From positions 69,133,501 through 69,197,500 of the forward strand of contig CM060833.1 in assembly GCA_030762175.1 (NCBI GenBank): a DNA stretch of 64,000 nucleotides, read 5' to 3'. The notes under the pieces are model-generated. The model saw only the letters and a program-made list of their open reading frames with translations. It was not told the origin of the DNA and searched no databases. Positions 1 through 12,213 of the stretch are shown here, piece after piece (within the stretch, counting starts at the first letter, position 1; each line of letters begins with the position of its first letter). Source of the DNA: Metallyticus violacea. Taxonomy: Eukaryota; Arthropoda; Insecta; Mantodea; Metallyticidae. Made by a program: the position numbers and the translations under genes.

Positions 1-3000
1 GAATGCCTTAAACGTCATAAACTGTGGCCATCTGTAGACCATAATCAAGTACTACAACCAAAGTTTACTATGATTGAATGCGTTTTCATTGGCCACCATT
101 GTCACAATGAAGTGGTTTATTTTTGATGGCATTTCTGCCATAGCCATAAATCGTCTATGGTGCGTAAAGAGAAAAATTCACTGACCAAATTCTACAACGA
201 AAGTATGTCAATCTACCTGCACATTGTGCGCAATTGTTTCTGTATTATTAAAATGACTCTTATATCGCGCTGATTTGCTTAAACAAAATACTGAACCAAG
301 CCGCGCATCTACATGAAGAGATCATTGGATGGATACCCATGATGTACATGAATACATATTTAATTTGTTTATCAAGTTATTGAAATAAAGAAATACTTTT
401 AGGAACAATAAATGTTTACTCGTTCAACAATGTGTCAGTTTTACAGTGTTTCAGCGCTATATTAAATAATTATGTCTTATCTAACCTGATATTGTATATA
501 ATACTTTAAAAAGATTTTATTGTATTTGTTATATGTAAATATTTTATATACACTATCTTTATTGTATATATTTCATTGCTTTCTTATATAGATGGTACGG
601 ACGTAATATATTGTATAATAGTGAAGAATTATTTGAATAATGTTTACTGCATTATGTAAAACTTAATTAAAACTATTGAAATATCGAAAAGACATGCCCC
701 ATATCCTGCATAAGTCAATGGATGCAATAAAATGTGATGAAATTAAAATAAATTTATAACCTAGTTCTGAGTAAGTTAAATAATGGTGAGTACTTATGCT
801 ACGAGTACCATATTGTGAAATCTGGACATGCTGACAACATTCTCTAACGCATTCCCTGTACCATTTTTAATAGTGTTTAACGCCCTTTTTAACTACTGAA
901 TCACAGGCGGTCCCTGTACCAGTTTGATCATTTGCCACTTAGCATTCTCTTATGTCTCATTAGACGTAGGAATAGCAGTATATTTATATATTCAACAACG
1001 TGTGTATTTATAGTGTTTCAATTTAGTAATACTAAACATGTTCTGAGAAACAGACAAAATCATGGTGTATAGTTGTGTTCCAAACAGCTCTGAAACTCTC
1101 GGAAGAACAACTGGGGCAATTAATCTGCATCAGGTGAATAATTGGGGCACACTGAAAACCTAACGATGATTTCCAATTATTTATGTTAATAGAAGGCAGA
1201 ATTTAATTTTGCATCCGTTTATAGGACCAGGTTTTTATGAGTGCTAATTCCTTAAAAACAATCCAATGTGATTAATGAATAAGAACATTAGATCGTCACA
1301 AGAGGTATGACTTCAACCATAATTTTAAAATATTTTATTTAGAGTAATTAGCAGGATAACACGAAAAGTGACAAATAGTGACTAATTAATAGTTATATCG
1401 TAAAATGAAGAAGACCTGTTTCTCAGTATAGTCAACGTAAAATGTAAAATAATATTCAAATGTACAATAAAAAGTAACCTAACCTCACCTTAATTAATTT
1501 AACTTTATATTAGGCTAACGAAAACATTATTTTACGCCTAATTACCAACACTACTGAAGGTTTTGCTAATATTTATCTTTCCGTTACATATGTAGTGACA
1601 AGTTTAAAATATACTGCGTTATAGTAATATATAAAGCCCCATATTTATGGCAAAATGCCGTAATTTTAATTGATGAACACCAGAAAAGATTCTAAATGTA
1701 CAGAAATTATATTCTTGAACTACCACAAATTAAAGGAAGGTTTTAAGGTTTTGTTTTGTACTTTCTGCCTATTTAGTATTATTCTGTATACTTGTATCTT
1801 TTTGTGATTATTTTCATATTGTTGCAAATTTTATGTATTAATAATGGTTTCACGGGCAATCATTAGTAATTAGCACCGAGAAAGCTTCAAATCCTCAATT
1901 GTTATGTAATTGTAGTTTAGTGCTTCATTGGCAGTAATAAGAACCAATCTTTATAATGCAGTTATGTAAAATATGCTTTGCAACGAATTTTATTATATGA
2001 CTATAAAGGAGACTCTCTATGGATAAAATTTTCTTCTAGACAACCTTCATAAACATGTTATGTCTGGTAATAGATTATTATAGTAATCTCATTTATGTTA
2101 TACGACCAGTAAAGTGTGCGTGCTACAGTAACGCGTGAGATTAAAGACCAATGAGCAGGGGTGAATTTAGCCGTTTTTGTCTATGTTATTTTTTGTTCAG
2201 AATCCTTTGTTTTTAAGTTTAAAAAATCGGATTCCTGCTGTTAGAAGCCAAATCAGTTTGATAGCTCTATTATAACAGCCTATTTGATGCGTTGTGCAAA
2301 TGTTATTTGCTTATGCCTAAAGTTTTCTTTTGGGCAAGTTTCCCTCTTTTATACATACGATTGTCATATTTTTTTCAAAGAACAGCATTAATTGTTTTAA
2401 CATAAATACTTCTGGAATTTGGATTCCTACATACAGAAATACTAGATTCCTTGCCGGGAAGGACATTAACCGTCCTCGCTGAGGACTACATGTGACCCGA
2501 ATGACTTAAATCAATGACTGTGAGGAATTTTTTGGATTACCGTGAAAGACAAACAAAAGGAACGCCCAGTGAGTGATATCCCTCACCATGTACCCAATGG
2601 GCTTTCTTTGATTTGCACCTGACAAAAGGGTGCATTGCCGCGCTATTAGTATCATACTTTACACAATAAGGGTTGAAAATCTACATTGCACAGTCTTCCC
2701 CCCCCCCCTTCAGCTAGAGCCTATCGTTCCAGTTGCAACATTGGGCTGATGTTAACATTTTACTTTAGAATGTTACTCCAGCAAACCATAAGAATTACGA
2801 TTTTTTAATGCGTGTGACGTCGTCATATATGAATGAGTCATTTTGGAATTTGTGATTGAACTGTGTTTATTGACTTGTTGAAATCTGAATATTTACCATA
2901 AATGATGACCCAGAAATGCGTAGAAAAGCGATATTGAAGCAATACATTGCCGGTGATCCTTTGTTCACGAATGACGAAAAAATCATTTTCAGCAAGTGAT

Positions 3001-4200
3001 GTATGAAAGACTAAAGTTTAATCTATTTGTTATTATATTCTGCTTTATTATAATTAATTGATCAAAATTAATCGCTGAAATAACACTGTTTGGGTTCAAC
3101 AAAAACGTAATTAAGAAAAGAATTATTTTGACATTAATATCTTAGGTTAAATGTGAGAAAAGTATAATATGGAACATGAGGAAATGCTTCAGGAAAGTTT
3201 GATAAAGAAATTGGGACACAGCTTTTCTTCTTTGAGAAAAAGGATGTGGATGTTAGCAAATTGTACTTCGAATTGTCCCTCACAATCATTCCGCCTATAT
3301 TTCATGGAGAAAATTAGAAATTGCAATTTTTAGTAAATTCGTGAAAATATATTGAAAGTAACATTTTCCATAAATGGACACTTTTTGCAGCCTTTCTATA
3401 AAAATGTAAGTGCAAATTTTACTGGACTCTCCCATTTTTATTGTAAGATCATCCTTTGTGTTTAGTGTATACACGCACGTATGCACAAAGACATTTTTAA
3501 ACACACATATATATTGATTCAGACTAATCTGTTTGTTTTCGTCTGCTTTCTGCGACTTTTTATTTATTTATTTATTTGTTTTTTTTTATTTTCATAGATT
3601 GTGATGTTTTCAGTAATACTGGTAAATCTTGCTGCCTGGACATTGTGCAATAATAATTTTTGTGGTAATGGTTTGAACAAGAGTAATATAATTTTTACTT
3701 GTGTAAAAAGTTATATTTTAACTCCGTTTCAACATTATTGAAAAATTAGAGAAAAACTTGGCGAGAGTGTTATTTCTAGATTACCATGGTTGAAACCACT
3801 GCTTGCTGTGAAAGATATATCCCAAATGTGATTGTAGGAAAGCTCAGTATTGAATATTGGATATCATATCTGACTGCTTCCAGAGTGTTAAAAAATACAA
3901 AATTTTCCACAATGACTTGTTAATGATCCATTACGTGTACGTAAGTTAAACAACTATAAAAACATGCTTTACTCTTATATTGTTTATTGCAATTCATTAA
4001 CTGTTGTTCAAGAATATCTATTTCACATTCAAAATTTTGACATTTTCTAGTTTCTTTAAGTGTGGCGAACTGAAGATAGCGACGAGATATTACTTTTCAT
4101 GGATGTCTCATCCATGTTGAAATCTGGAAGAAATATGAAGGTTGTTTCACCCCAAAAATGACATGTCATATGTCTTGCGCATGGTCTCTCTCTCTCTCTT
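1..4200. other. Intergenic, no gene recognised
   Basis: AT-rich sequence with only short random open frames. No protein family, tRNA or recognisable transposon body is visible apart from a 47-bp SINE-B tail at 864-910. Short CT and homopolymer runs occur (for example the C-run near 2700 and the CT run near 4186). Confidence 0.6.
864..910 (-). repeat. SINE-B 3' tail fragment with target-site duplication
   Basis: These 47 bases match the 3' end of the SINE-B family seen at 26707-26990 and 60771-61043, in reverse orientation. They are flanked by a perfect 11-bp direct repeat (TCCCTGTACCA at 853-863 and 911-921). The repeat indicates a complete insertion of a severely 5'-truncated copy rather than a deletion remnant. 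Confidence 0.7.
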
Positions 4201-4413
4201 GATTTATTTATGGGCGCTCTTTAACATCTCAGGTCATCAGCGTCCCATTCAACTCAGGGCATGAAACGGTCGACAAATTTTGCTCAGAGGCCTCTCTTTC
4301 AGGCTTGAGGTTCTTTTTCGTGCCGTAAATGTACGACACGGATCCCACGGCTTTACCTCCCTTCCGAAGGAAGCCATACTTAGGATTTTTACGCCCGAAA
4401 AAATTCATCGGTC
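4201..4413 (-). repeat. SINE-A body, tRNA head missing
   Basis: On the minus strand this is the tRNA-unrelated body and tail of SINE-A, the same sequence as in the full copies at 4462-4753 and 8961-9259. The copy stops where the tRNA-like head would begin (after the GACCGATG-type junction), so it is 5'-truncated. A second SINE-A lies 48 bases to the right in the same orientation. Confidence 0.8.
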
Positions 4414-4461
4414 TAACAGCAACGGCAGTTTTTTTTTTCCTGATTCCTCAATCACGAACAC

Positions 4462-4753
4462 TTTTTTTTTTTATTTATGGACGCTCTTTAACAGCTCAGG
4501 TCATCAGCGTCCCATTCAACTCAGGGCGTGAAACGGCCGACAAATTTTGCTCAGAGGCTTCTCTTTCAGGCTTCAGGTTCTTTTTCGTGCCGTAAATGTA
4601 CGACACGGGACCAACGGCTTTACTTCCCTTCCGAAGGAAGCCATACTTAGGATTTTTACGCCCCGAAAAAATCCATCGGTCCTGGCCGGGTTCAAACCCA
4701 CGATCTTGGGTTTAGGAGGCAAGTATGGTTACCACTACACCACCACGACCGAC
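4462..4753 (-). repeat. SINE-A, full length, tRNA-derived
   Basis: Full-length copy read on the minus strand. It has a tRNA-like head with an A-box (TGGTGTAGTGG type) and a B-box (GGTTTGAACCC here, reverse complement of GGGTTCAAACC), then a body of about 210 bases and an AT-rich tail ending in ATAAATAAA. A perfect 14-bp target-site duplication (TCAATCACGAACAC) lies at 4448-4461 and 4754-4767. The head resembles an arginine-type tRNA, but I could not fold the anticodon arm cleanly, so the parent tRNA is uncertain. Confidence 0.85.
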
Positions 4754-5531
4754 TCAATCACGAACACAATGCCTCATATAAGTTCTATTGGATAGCGAAC
4801 CGGGTGGATGAATTTGGCAGGACATTTGACAGGATGAATTTTAGGCAGTTAGCGAAAGGAGGCTTTAATTCCGAAGTGTGCTTTTAATGGTTAAAATGCA
4901 CGTAATTAGTGATCAGCATTTCCTCAGTTGGATTAACAGTTCAAACGATGGATAACAAACTGCCTTCCAGCACGAGTTCTTTGGAACTCGTTTTGTTCCA
5001 CACCTCAACAAGCTCTCAGACCATACTGCTGTTATACATTTACAGAAAACAAGATTTAACCTACCACTTCTTGTTCTTGCAGCAATGTGCTCAGGAATAA
5101 TATCTAGTGTTGTAAGGTCGTTAAAACCGTTAAATTTGTTCCGTCCTCATCTGAATAGCATATCTTCTCATCTGTCCAGATTACGATATTCCAGAATTGT
5201 GTAACAATAAGGAGATGCTACAAGTAGAAGGCCATTAGGGCCTCACAGTGTTCAATTTTTAACACGTCATTCTTAGCAGTCCCCCCTCTAGAGGATTACA
5301 GCAGCGTTGAACCTGCTCCTTAAAATCTGGGCGCCTATTTGCAGATTGAGGGTTTTCCTCATTGTAGTTGCGGCGGAGAAAGAATTCTGACGTCTAGTTG
5401 CGATCTGTAATTGATGTTCCTCTCCTGTGGTCTTCCTACCAGCGCCACGTTTTAAAAGGCATCCTCCCCTCTTGCTAATAATAAATGCGAATCCCGTACA
5501 ATACATGCTTATCTCACTGCTTCCTTTTGTC

Positions 5532-5805
5532 GGTCCTGATGGTGTAGTGGTTACCATACTTTCCTCCTAAACCCAAGATCGCGGGTGTGAACCCGGCCAG
5601 GACCAATGGATTTTTTCGGGCGTAAAAATCCTAAGTATGGCTTCCTTTGGAAGGGAAGTAAAGGCTTGGGTTCCGTGTCGTACTTTTACGGTACGAAAAA
5701 GAACCTCAAACCTGAAAGAGAGGCCTCTGAGCAAAATTAGTCGGCCGTTTCACGCTCTGAGTTGAATGGGACATGGGACATGAGATGTTAAATAAATAAA
5801 TCAAT
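5532..5805 (+). repeat. SINE-A, near full length
   Basis: Begins with the tRNA-like head (GGTCCTGATGGTGTAGTGG), contains a mutated B-box (GGGTGTGAACCC), then the common SINE-A body and an ATAAATAAA tail. A small deletion is present near the 3' end relative to the 4462-4753 copy. No clear target-site duplication is seen. Confidence 0.8.
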
Positions 5806-6728
5806 AAAAAAAAGTGCTCCCTATTTATTGTACGTGGGGCGCTCATCTTCCCATATGCAGATTAAGTGTCCAATTGTTACCTCTGAAGCGTAAGGCAAAT
5901 GACAATTGATTTTGCCTGGAAAGTTCTGATTTTCAAACGAATGTCGCAGTATCTTCGGGACATGTAATTGTCCAAGTTTTTATCAAGAAGTGAAATGTAT
6001 ATAATATTTTCTCAATTATTTGTATTTAATTTTACTGTTGTCAGCAGCACGGAACAAAGAAAGTAGGACAGATCAGACTAGTCTAATTATTTTACAACGA
6101 AAACTATTATTATAATAAAAATTGATTCAAATCTGCTAATCTCAGATTTATAAAAAATGCTTTGAAACAAAGAAGTGATATAACTAATTCATTTAACTAA
6201 TAATTATTAGTATGTTGATGTTTAATTAGGAACTATAAAGAATTTTATAGGTTGTGGATGGAATAGTGCATTTATTTTGTATTGTGAGAGAAGTTTGCAA
6301 CATATATTATACATGCTTGCTCAAAAGTGTAACAGCTATTGATTAGGTGATTAAACTTCTGAATTATTTATTTATTTATTTGTGTTTAATGTAAATAGTA
6401 TTTTCCAACATTAATAACGTACTACTGGTAGTGACGTTCCAGTTCCATTATTATATTATCATCATAGCATCTAGATGAGTTAATGGGCATATACTAAAGT
6501 GAAGTATACTAAATAAACAAATAACAAATATAACTAAATTATTCCGGTTTTAACATGGAAAATTTTATCAGCAGATCTTTACGCAGTGCAAAGTGTAGTT
6601 AGAACTGTTGAACTAACCCAAACCTGTTCACTATGCAACTATATTAGTACTCAAAGTTGAAAATTCGGTAAAATATGCACAAGACTAAATGTGCTAGGTT
6701 CTTTTTATCCGCCTTTTTTTTCTTGGTT

Positions 6729-7022
6729 GGTCCTGGTGGTATAGTGGTAACTATACTTGCCTTCTAAACCCAACATCGCTGGTTCAAACCCCGCCAGGAT
6801 CGATGAATTTTTTTGGGGGTGTAAAAATCCTAAGCCATCTTCCTTCGGAAAGGAAGTAAAGCCAAAGCGATGGGTCCCGTGTCGTACATTAATCGCACGA
6901 TAAAGAAACTCAAGCCTGAAAGGAGAGGCATCAGAGCAAAATTTGTAGGGCGTTTCACGCCGTGAATCGAATGGGACGCTGATGACCTAAGGTGTTGAAG
7001 AGCGTCCATAAATAACCAAATA
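6729..7022 (+). repeat. SINE-A, full length
   Basis: Starts GGTCCTGGTGGTATAGTGG (A-box), with GGTTCAAACCC as B-box at about 6780, then the body and a tail ending in AATAACCAAATA and an A-run. Short matching flanks (ATCCGCC on both sides) may be the target-site duplication. It lies about 550 bases upstream of the HYPK start codon. Confidence 0.8.
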
Positions 7023-7572
7023 AAAAAAAATCCGCCATTTCTTATTTGTTTTAGTGCATAAATATTAACATCTGGTGTAATTTATTTGCTTAGAAAAAGT
7101 TCCAGATATTTTCATCGATGATAGAATTCGCACATGATGTAAATTCTTAACCTAAGGCTGTGCTTCATAACACTTCATTAAATTCATCATAAAGCAATAA
7201 AATGCACGCTTATTATTTAATGCAAGAACACCATACATAACCCTGATGATGAACACTTAGTTATTTCCACAGAGTATTACTAATGTAGTCCGATTCTTCT
7301 TTTTATGCAATTCGCGCACCACCTAGCGTTAGCTCTGGGAAAAATAAAACAAATCATTTGGGTGCACTATGTTCAAAGTTTACTAAAAATAATGAAGGAA
7401 ATCGGTATTTGGGCTTTGAGCCTTAAGTTGTAGAGTTGGAGGCACAGATAACTATTATTACACAGGTTGGAGGTTTGCAGTTGGAGAGAAATATTATAAC
7501 TAATAACTGTGACAGCAACAGGCAGGGCGCTCACGCACCGTGACACAGGAACGGCAAAAAACAGTCTGAGCA
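7023..7572 (+). promoter_or_regulatory. Presumed HYPK 5' flank and 5' UTR
   Basis: The stretch between the SINE-A and the HYPK start codon must contain the promoter and 5' UTR, unless a non-coding exon lies further upstream. The last 80 bases are locally GC-richer than the surroundings. I see no convincing TATA box, and the transcription start cannot be fixed from sequence alone. Confidence 0.35.
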
Positions 7573-7737
7573 ATGGCGGATGATGAGGCTAATGGTGACA
7601 CAGGGGGAGATTCTGATGAAGTGCAGCACGAAAAGTCACAAAAGAAAAGCGCTAAATATGACAGTGGGGCAGCAGATCTTGAAAAGGTTACTGATTATGC
7701 AGAAGAGAAAGAAATTTGTTCAGCGGATTTGTCTGGA
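7573..7737 (+). CDS. HYPK: HYPK coding exon 1 (residues 1-55)
   Basis: First coding exon of huntingtin-interacting protein K. It opens at ATG in context GAGCAATGGCGGATG and encodes an acidic, low-complexity N-terminus (MADDEANGDTGGD...). This is followed by the family signature DSGAADLEKVTDYAEEKEI at about residues 31-49, nearly identical to the vertebrate protein. The exon ends GGA|GTAAGT, a strong donor, in phase 0. HYPK is known to bind the NAA10/NAA15 N-terminal acetyltransferase at the ribosome and modulate its activity, and it has chaperone-like activity. The next exon is about 15.2 kb downstream, with many transposons in between. Confidence 0.95.
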
Positions 7738-8314
7738 GTAAGTATGGGTACATGCACCTCTTGTTTGCATAATGTATAAAATGCCATTTTGGGCTTTACT
7801 GAGAACTCCTTAGATCGCACTATCTAGTAGCTCATTAGTGCCATGTGAAGGATCGTAATTACTGGCGCACTAGCTGTTAAAACACATGTGGTGCGGACAT
7901 TTCTTTGCCACCAAAATTATATGTTGCTTTGCTTGCTGAAAGCCCATTATGATTCGCTTATTGTGTGATAATTGTAAGGTTAATAAATTGCACATACAGA
8001 ATACTAAGAATGTTGGGGCTATAGTAATTTGAATAATTAATTGTAGGAAATAATGCCTTTGCAGTGATTAGCTGCAAATTGAGTGATCCCATTTCAGTTC
8101 ATTTTCCTAGAGCATTCTGTGAGTTCACAAAACTGTCATAAAGACTTATGAACATAGAATTTGTCAATTAAAATGATTACTATATTACATATTCTTATAC
8201 ATTTATAAAAAATATCTGTATAAATAGTTATTAAATATAGTAGCTCCTGAAACAACTGAGCCAAAACAACAAAAACCAGAAATGCAGGAAACAGACAAAT
8301 TACTGAAATAGTCG

Positions 8315-8320
<6 letters not shown>

Positions 8321-8385
<65 letters not shown>
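8321..8385. repeat. Compound microsatellite (TC)n(TA)n
   Basis: A run of TC dinucleotides (8321-8355) passes directly into TA dinucleotides (8356-8385), inside HYPK intron 1. It is likely length-polymorphic. Confidence 0.95.
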
Positions 8386-8388
<3 letters not shown>

Positions 8389-8960
8389 CATTGATATAAC
8401 ATTTTTGCAATGCTTCTAACTCGTATAATATATTGTTATTTCTTTAAGAGTAATAGGCCTTTTTACATAGGTATTCTCTAAGAGCATATTAATAGGATTT
8501 ACCATTGTTTGTTAAGGTTTTTAGGCTATAGGGAAGAGCATTTTGTACTAAATTGCCTTTATAATAACCTCCGTTTTGATAGCAGGAAAGCATTGAAGCC
8601 AGTCTGTGTAATTTGTTTTCTGTCTAGTATTCTTGCCATTTATATGTTGATTTTATAGAAACTTTTCTTTATTTCTATATAAAAGTTCATGAAGGATAAT
8701 ATGTGTTCTTATGGAAAAGTTCAAAATTCAAATTGCCTGAAGAGGTTGCCACATGAATGTCTGTGTGTGCCAGCGATTATTCATATGGCTTTTTTCTGTA
8801 ATAAGACATTCTCACTTTTAACTGAGTTTCCCCAAAATATAAGACCATGTTTCATTATTGAGTTGAATTAAACACAATAAACTAGTTTTAAAGTGTTAAT
8901 TGACTCCAGCATTACTAATGCACGTATTGTGTAGCATGCATAGCTAAGTTTAGGTATGAT

Positions 8961-9259
8961 TTTTTTTTTTGAATGATTTATTTATGGACGCTCTTGAACA
9001 GCTCAGGTCATCAGCGTCCCATTCAACTCAGGGCGTGAAACGGCCGACAAATTTTGCTCAGAGGCCTCTCTTTCAGGTTTGAGGTTCTTTTTCGTGCCGT
9101 AAATGTACGACACGGGACCCACGGCTTTACTTCCCTTCCGAAGGAAGCCATACTTAGGATTTTTACACCCCAAAAAATCCATCGGTCCTGGCCGGGTTCG
9201 AACCCGCGATCTTGGGTTTAGGAAGCAAGTATGGTAACCACTACATCACCAGGACCGAC
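8961..9259 (-). repeat. SINE-A, full length, in HYPK intron 1
   Basis: Minus-strand SINE-A with an intact B-box (GGGTTCGAACCCG in either reading), an A-box region and a T-run (the A-tail on the minus strand) at 8961-8970. It is flanked by an 11-bp target-site duplication (TTAGGTATGAT at 8950-8960 and 9260-9270). The well-preserved body suggests a relatively recent insertion. Confidence 0.88.
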
Positions 9260-9444
9260 TTAGGTATGATAAGATGGCTATCAGTTATTAAACCATGAAT
9301 TTAATATCATTGGTTGTACATAAATATTGATTACTTAATGCTAAGTGTTAGAATGAATCGACTAATTCCCTTCTTATAGCATACAATATGATGCATACAA
9401 TTAACTTTCCTTCTAGGATTGATAAAAACTCTAGCACAGCAATA

Positions 9445-9624
9445 GATAATATATTTGTAAATTTGGACAAACTGTCATATTCTGTATCTCCATTGATCAA
9501 TGCTTTTTCTGACCATGATGCTCAAGTAATAGCGAGATAATATATATGTAAATTCAGACAAACTGTCATATTCTGTATCTCCATTGATCAATGATTTCTC
9601 TGACCATGATGCTCAAGTAATAGC
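9445..9624 (+). repeat. Tandem duplication of about 92 bases inside the LINE
   Basis: The segment from GATAATATATTTGTAAAT to CAAGTAATAGC occurs twice in direct tandem (about 9445-9532 and 9537-9624) with only a few differences. It duplicates the end of the endonuclease reading frame, including the SDHDAQ motif, so it arose after or during insertion of this copy. Confidence 0.9.
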
Positions 9625-10380
9625 GTTTTATTGTACAATAAAACTCAAAGAAAGTTACAGATATATAAAATATAAACATATTAATGATGCTAACCTCAGT
9701 AAAATGATGCAGACACTTCAACAAGAATCGTGTAATAGTGTCTTCAGTGCACGTTATGTTAATAGTAAGTATACAGTTTTTTACACGTTTTTAAATTGTA
9801 TTTTGAAGCATATTTTCCTCTAAAAATTAAAAAAAGTTAAATGATTAACTCAAGAAATTAAACAATCTTGTCAACATAAAAGACAATTTTATTATTAGCA
9901 AAAGCTCAGTAAAGACCCTAAATTAAAAATACATTTTAAAAAGTATTGTAAGATATTTAGGAAAGGCATAAAAGCTGCAAAAGGCCTCCATTACCTATCA
10001 TTTATCAGTCAATCAATAAAAAAAAAAAATACTTGGAATATAATAAAACAAGAAACAGGCAAAAATTTGCAACAAGATGACGCATTAATCTTAAGCATTA
10101 ACAATCATGAGATATAACACCTGCAGATGTAGCAAATATATATAATGACGTTTTTAAGTAACAAAAAATTTAAATTTATATTCTGGTGATAAAAGAGATG
10201 CATTAAAAATTTTACAATCATCAACCGTCAAAATAATGAATTCAAACCAGGTACCACTACCCCACTAGAAATTAGTAATATCATTAGAAAACTAAAATTA
10301 AAAAACTCTTCTGGCTATGATGAGATCAACAGCAAAGTCATAAAGGAAATTAGTACTCCCCTTAGTCGCTTGTGTAATGA

Positions 10381-10938
10381 ATGAGTATGGGGGGTGTATT
10401 TCCTGAGAGGCTAAAATATTCAATAGTGAAGCCTCTGTTCAAAAAGGGAGAAAAGATAAATGTCTCTAATTATAGACCTATAGCTATTTCACCTACATTT
10501 TTTAAGGTGTTTGAGAAAGTAATGTACAGTAGGCTTTACAATTACCTTGAAAGTAACAATATTGTATTTAATGATCAGTTTGGCTTTAGAAAAAGAATTT
10601 CAACAGAAAATGCAATCAATAAACTCACTAATGAAATTTTAACTACATTTAATGAAAGAGCACATGTAGGAGGAATATTTTGTGACTTAGCAAAGGCTTT
10701 TAATTGTGTCATTCATGAAATCCTGATAGATAAATTAGCTTTCTATGGAATAAAAAACCAATATTTAAAATGGTTTATATCTTACCTTAACAATTGGAAA
10801 CAAAAAGTAGTAATAAATTGTCCCTTTAAAAACAAAAACAATGCATCAGAGTTGGAAATTATTAACTATGGAGTGCCTCAAGGATCTGTTCTGGGTTCTC
10901 TTCTTTTTCTGATATATATAAATGATCTCTCTCCTTAA
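10381..10938 (+). pseudogene. Jockey-like reverse transcriptase fragment
   Basis: An open stretch of 185 codons carries RT motifs 0 to 4, with the first catalytic aspartate in FCDLAKAF and the GVPQGSVLG turn. A stop after NDLSP precedes the FADD motif, which continues in another frame. The upstream part (SGYDEINSKVIKEI, about 10310-10350) is in a different frame or separated by a stop. It is not a host gene. Its product would copy LINE RNA at a nicked target if intact. Confidence 0.85.
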
Positions 10939-11366
10939 CTATCCAAATGTAGGAAATGCTGTTCTATTTGCAGATGACACAAGCATATTGAAAAATGGAA
11001 AGGGCCTTAATGATTGTGCCATTAAACTAAATCTGGTTCTGAGTTCATTGTGTGTATGATTCAAAGCAAACAAATTGACTAAGTGTAGATAATATATGAT
11101 ATTCATAACTTGCAGATCTCCAGATCCACAATTACAGATAGGATATTATAACATTGTACTTCTACAAACCAAATATATTAAATTCCTTGGTTTAATAATT
11201 GATAACAATCTGAATTGGAAAGATCACATTGATCTTATCACTTAGCAGGACAATATGCACAGTGCTATGCAATATGTACATTAGTAATGTTGGAGTCTTG
11301 CTAGCTTATTTACGGACACTCTTTAACATCACAAGAGTCAATTAAGACTTTAAAACTAGTTTATTA

Positions 11367-11475
11367 TAAATATTCTACTTACGAAGCCGTTGACAATGGA
11401 GTGGTAATATATCCTAAACTTAGGTATTCATTTTTACACTAAACTCCACTTACTTACATAAAAATAATAATTATT
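11367..11475 (-). mobile_element. Solo Penelope-like terminus nested in LINE
   Basis: About 105 bases match the terminal sequence of the Penelope-like element at 15950-17915 (CCTAAACTTAG...ACTCCACTTACTTACATAAAA). They interrupt the LINE frame between codons for KLVYY and AYFKSIMKYG. Matching flanks (TTTATTAT before, TTTTATTAT after) suggest a short target-site duplication. The piece lacks the hammerhead part of the terminus. Confidence 0.7.
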
Positions 11476-11750
11476 TTATTATGCTTATTTCAAATCAATA
11501 ATGAAGTATGGTCTAATATTTTGGGGAAATTCAGTTAAAAGTGAACATGTCTTCCTGTTACAGAAAAATGTCATACGAATAATTGCTGGTACACATAGAC
11601 ATTCATGCAGAAATATCTTTAGAAAATGTGAAATTTAACTCTTCCCTGTGAATATATTTTATCCCTCATAAACTTTTATATAAGAAATAAACAAAAATTT
11701 GTTCAAAACCAAAATATACATGACAAGAATACTAGAAAAAGAGCAAATCT

Positions 11751-11880
11751 ACATCGCCCAACTTCAACACTTTCATGCCATCAAAAAGGCATTTATTATG
11801 AATAGTACATTTTACACATCGCCTAACTTCAACACTTTCATGCCATCAAAAAGGCATTTATTATGAATAGTACATTTTAC
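11751..11880 (+). repeat. Tandem duplication of 65 bases
   Basis: The sequence beginning ACATCGCC(C/T)AACTTCAAC and ending AGTACATTTTAC occurs twice, back to back (11751-11815 and 11816-11880), nearly identical. It lies within the LINE C-terminal region. Confidence 0.92.
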
Positions 11881-12181
11881 TATTTTAGTACACAATGCTC
11901 TTCCCTCTAGCCTAAAAGCCTTAATAAACAATGATAATTGCTTTAAATCTGCTCTTAGAAAATACTATGTAAAAAGGCCTATTATTATGTAAAGGAATAT
12001 ATGAGTGACAACATTGTACTGCACAATATATCAATGTATATGTAAATATGTATATAGTATAGTAAATTTGTATGATTAAGTTACTTGTCTGTTTTGTTGT
12101 TTGGTTGAGTTGTTCTAGGTGTTCTTTTTCATTTTTATTGTAATTATTTATGTAGATGTAGACAAATTTTTGTAAATGTAA

Positions 12182-12213
12182 ATACAATTACCATGGCACT
12201 GTGGTAATTGTAT
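12182..12213. repeat. 12-bp perfect inverted repeat at LINE 3' end
   Basis: ATACAATTACCA (12182-12193) and its reverse complement (12202-12213) are separated by 8 bases. The hairpin sits at the apparent 3' end of the Jockey-like LINE, where structured 3' UTRs serve reverse-transcriptase recognition in some LINEs. That role is inferred here. Confidence 0.75.

Noticed and set aside
4669..4750. tRNA gene
   Set aside because: The A-box and B-box belong to the head of a SINE-A, which is followed by the SINE body and flanked by a target-site duplication. The other tRNA-like heads in the window are likewise SINE parts.
8136..8402. Minus-strand open frames rich in Tyr-Ile and Arg-Glu repeats
   Set aside because: They are translations of the TC/TA microsatellite at 8321-8385, not a protein gene.
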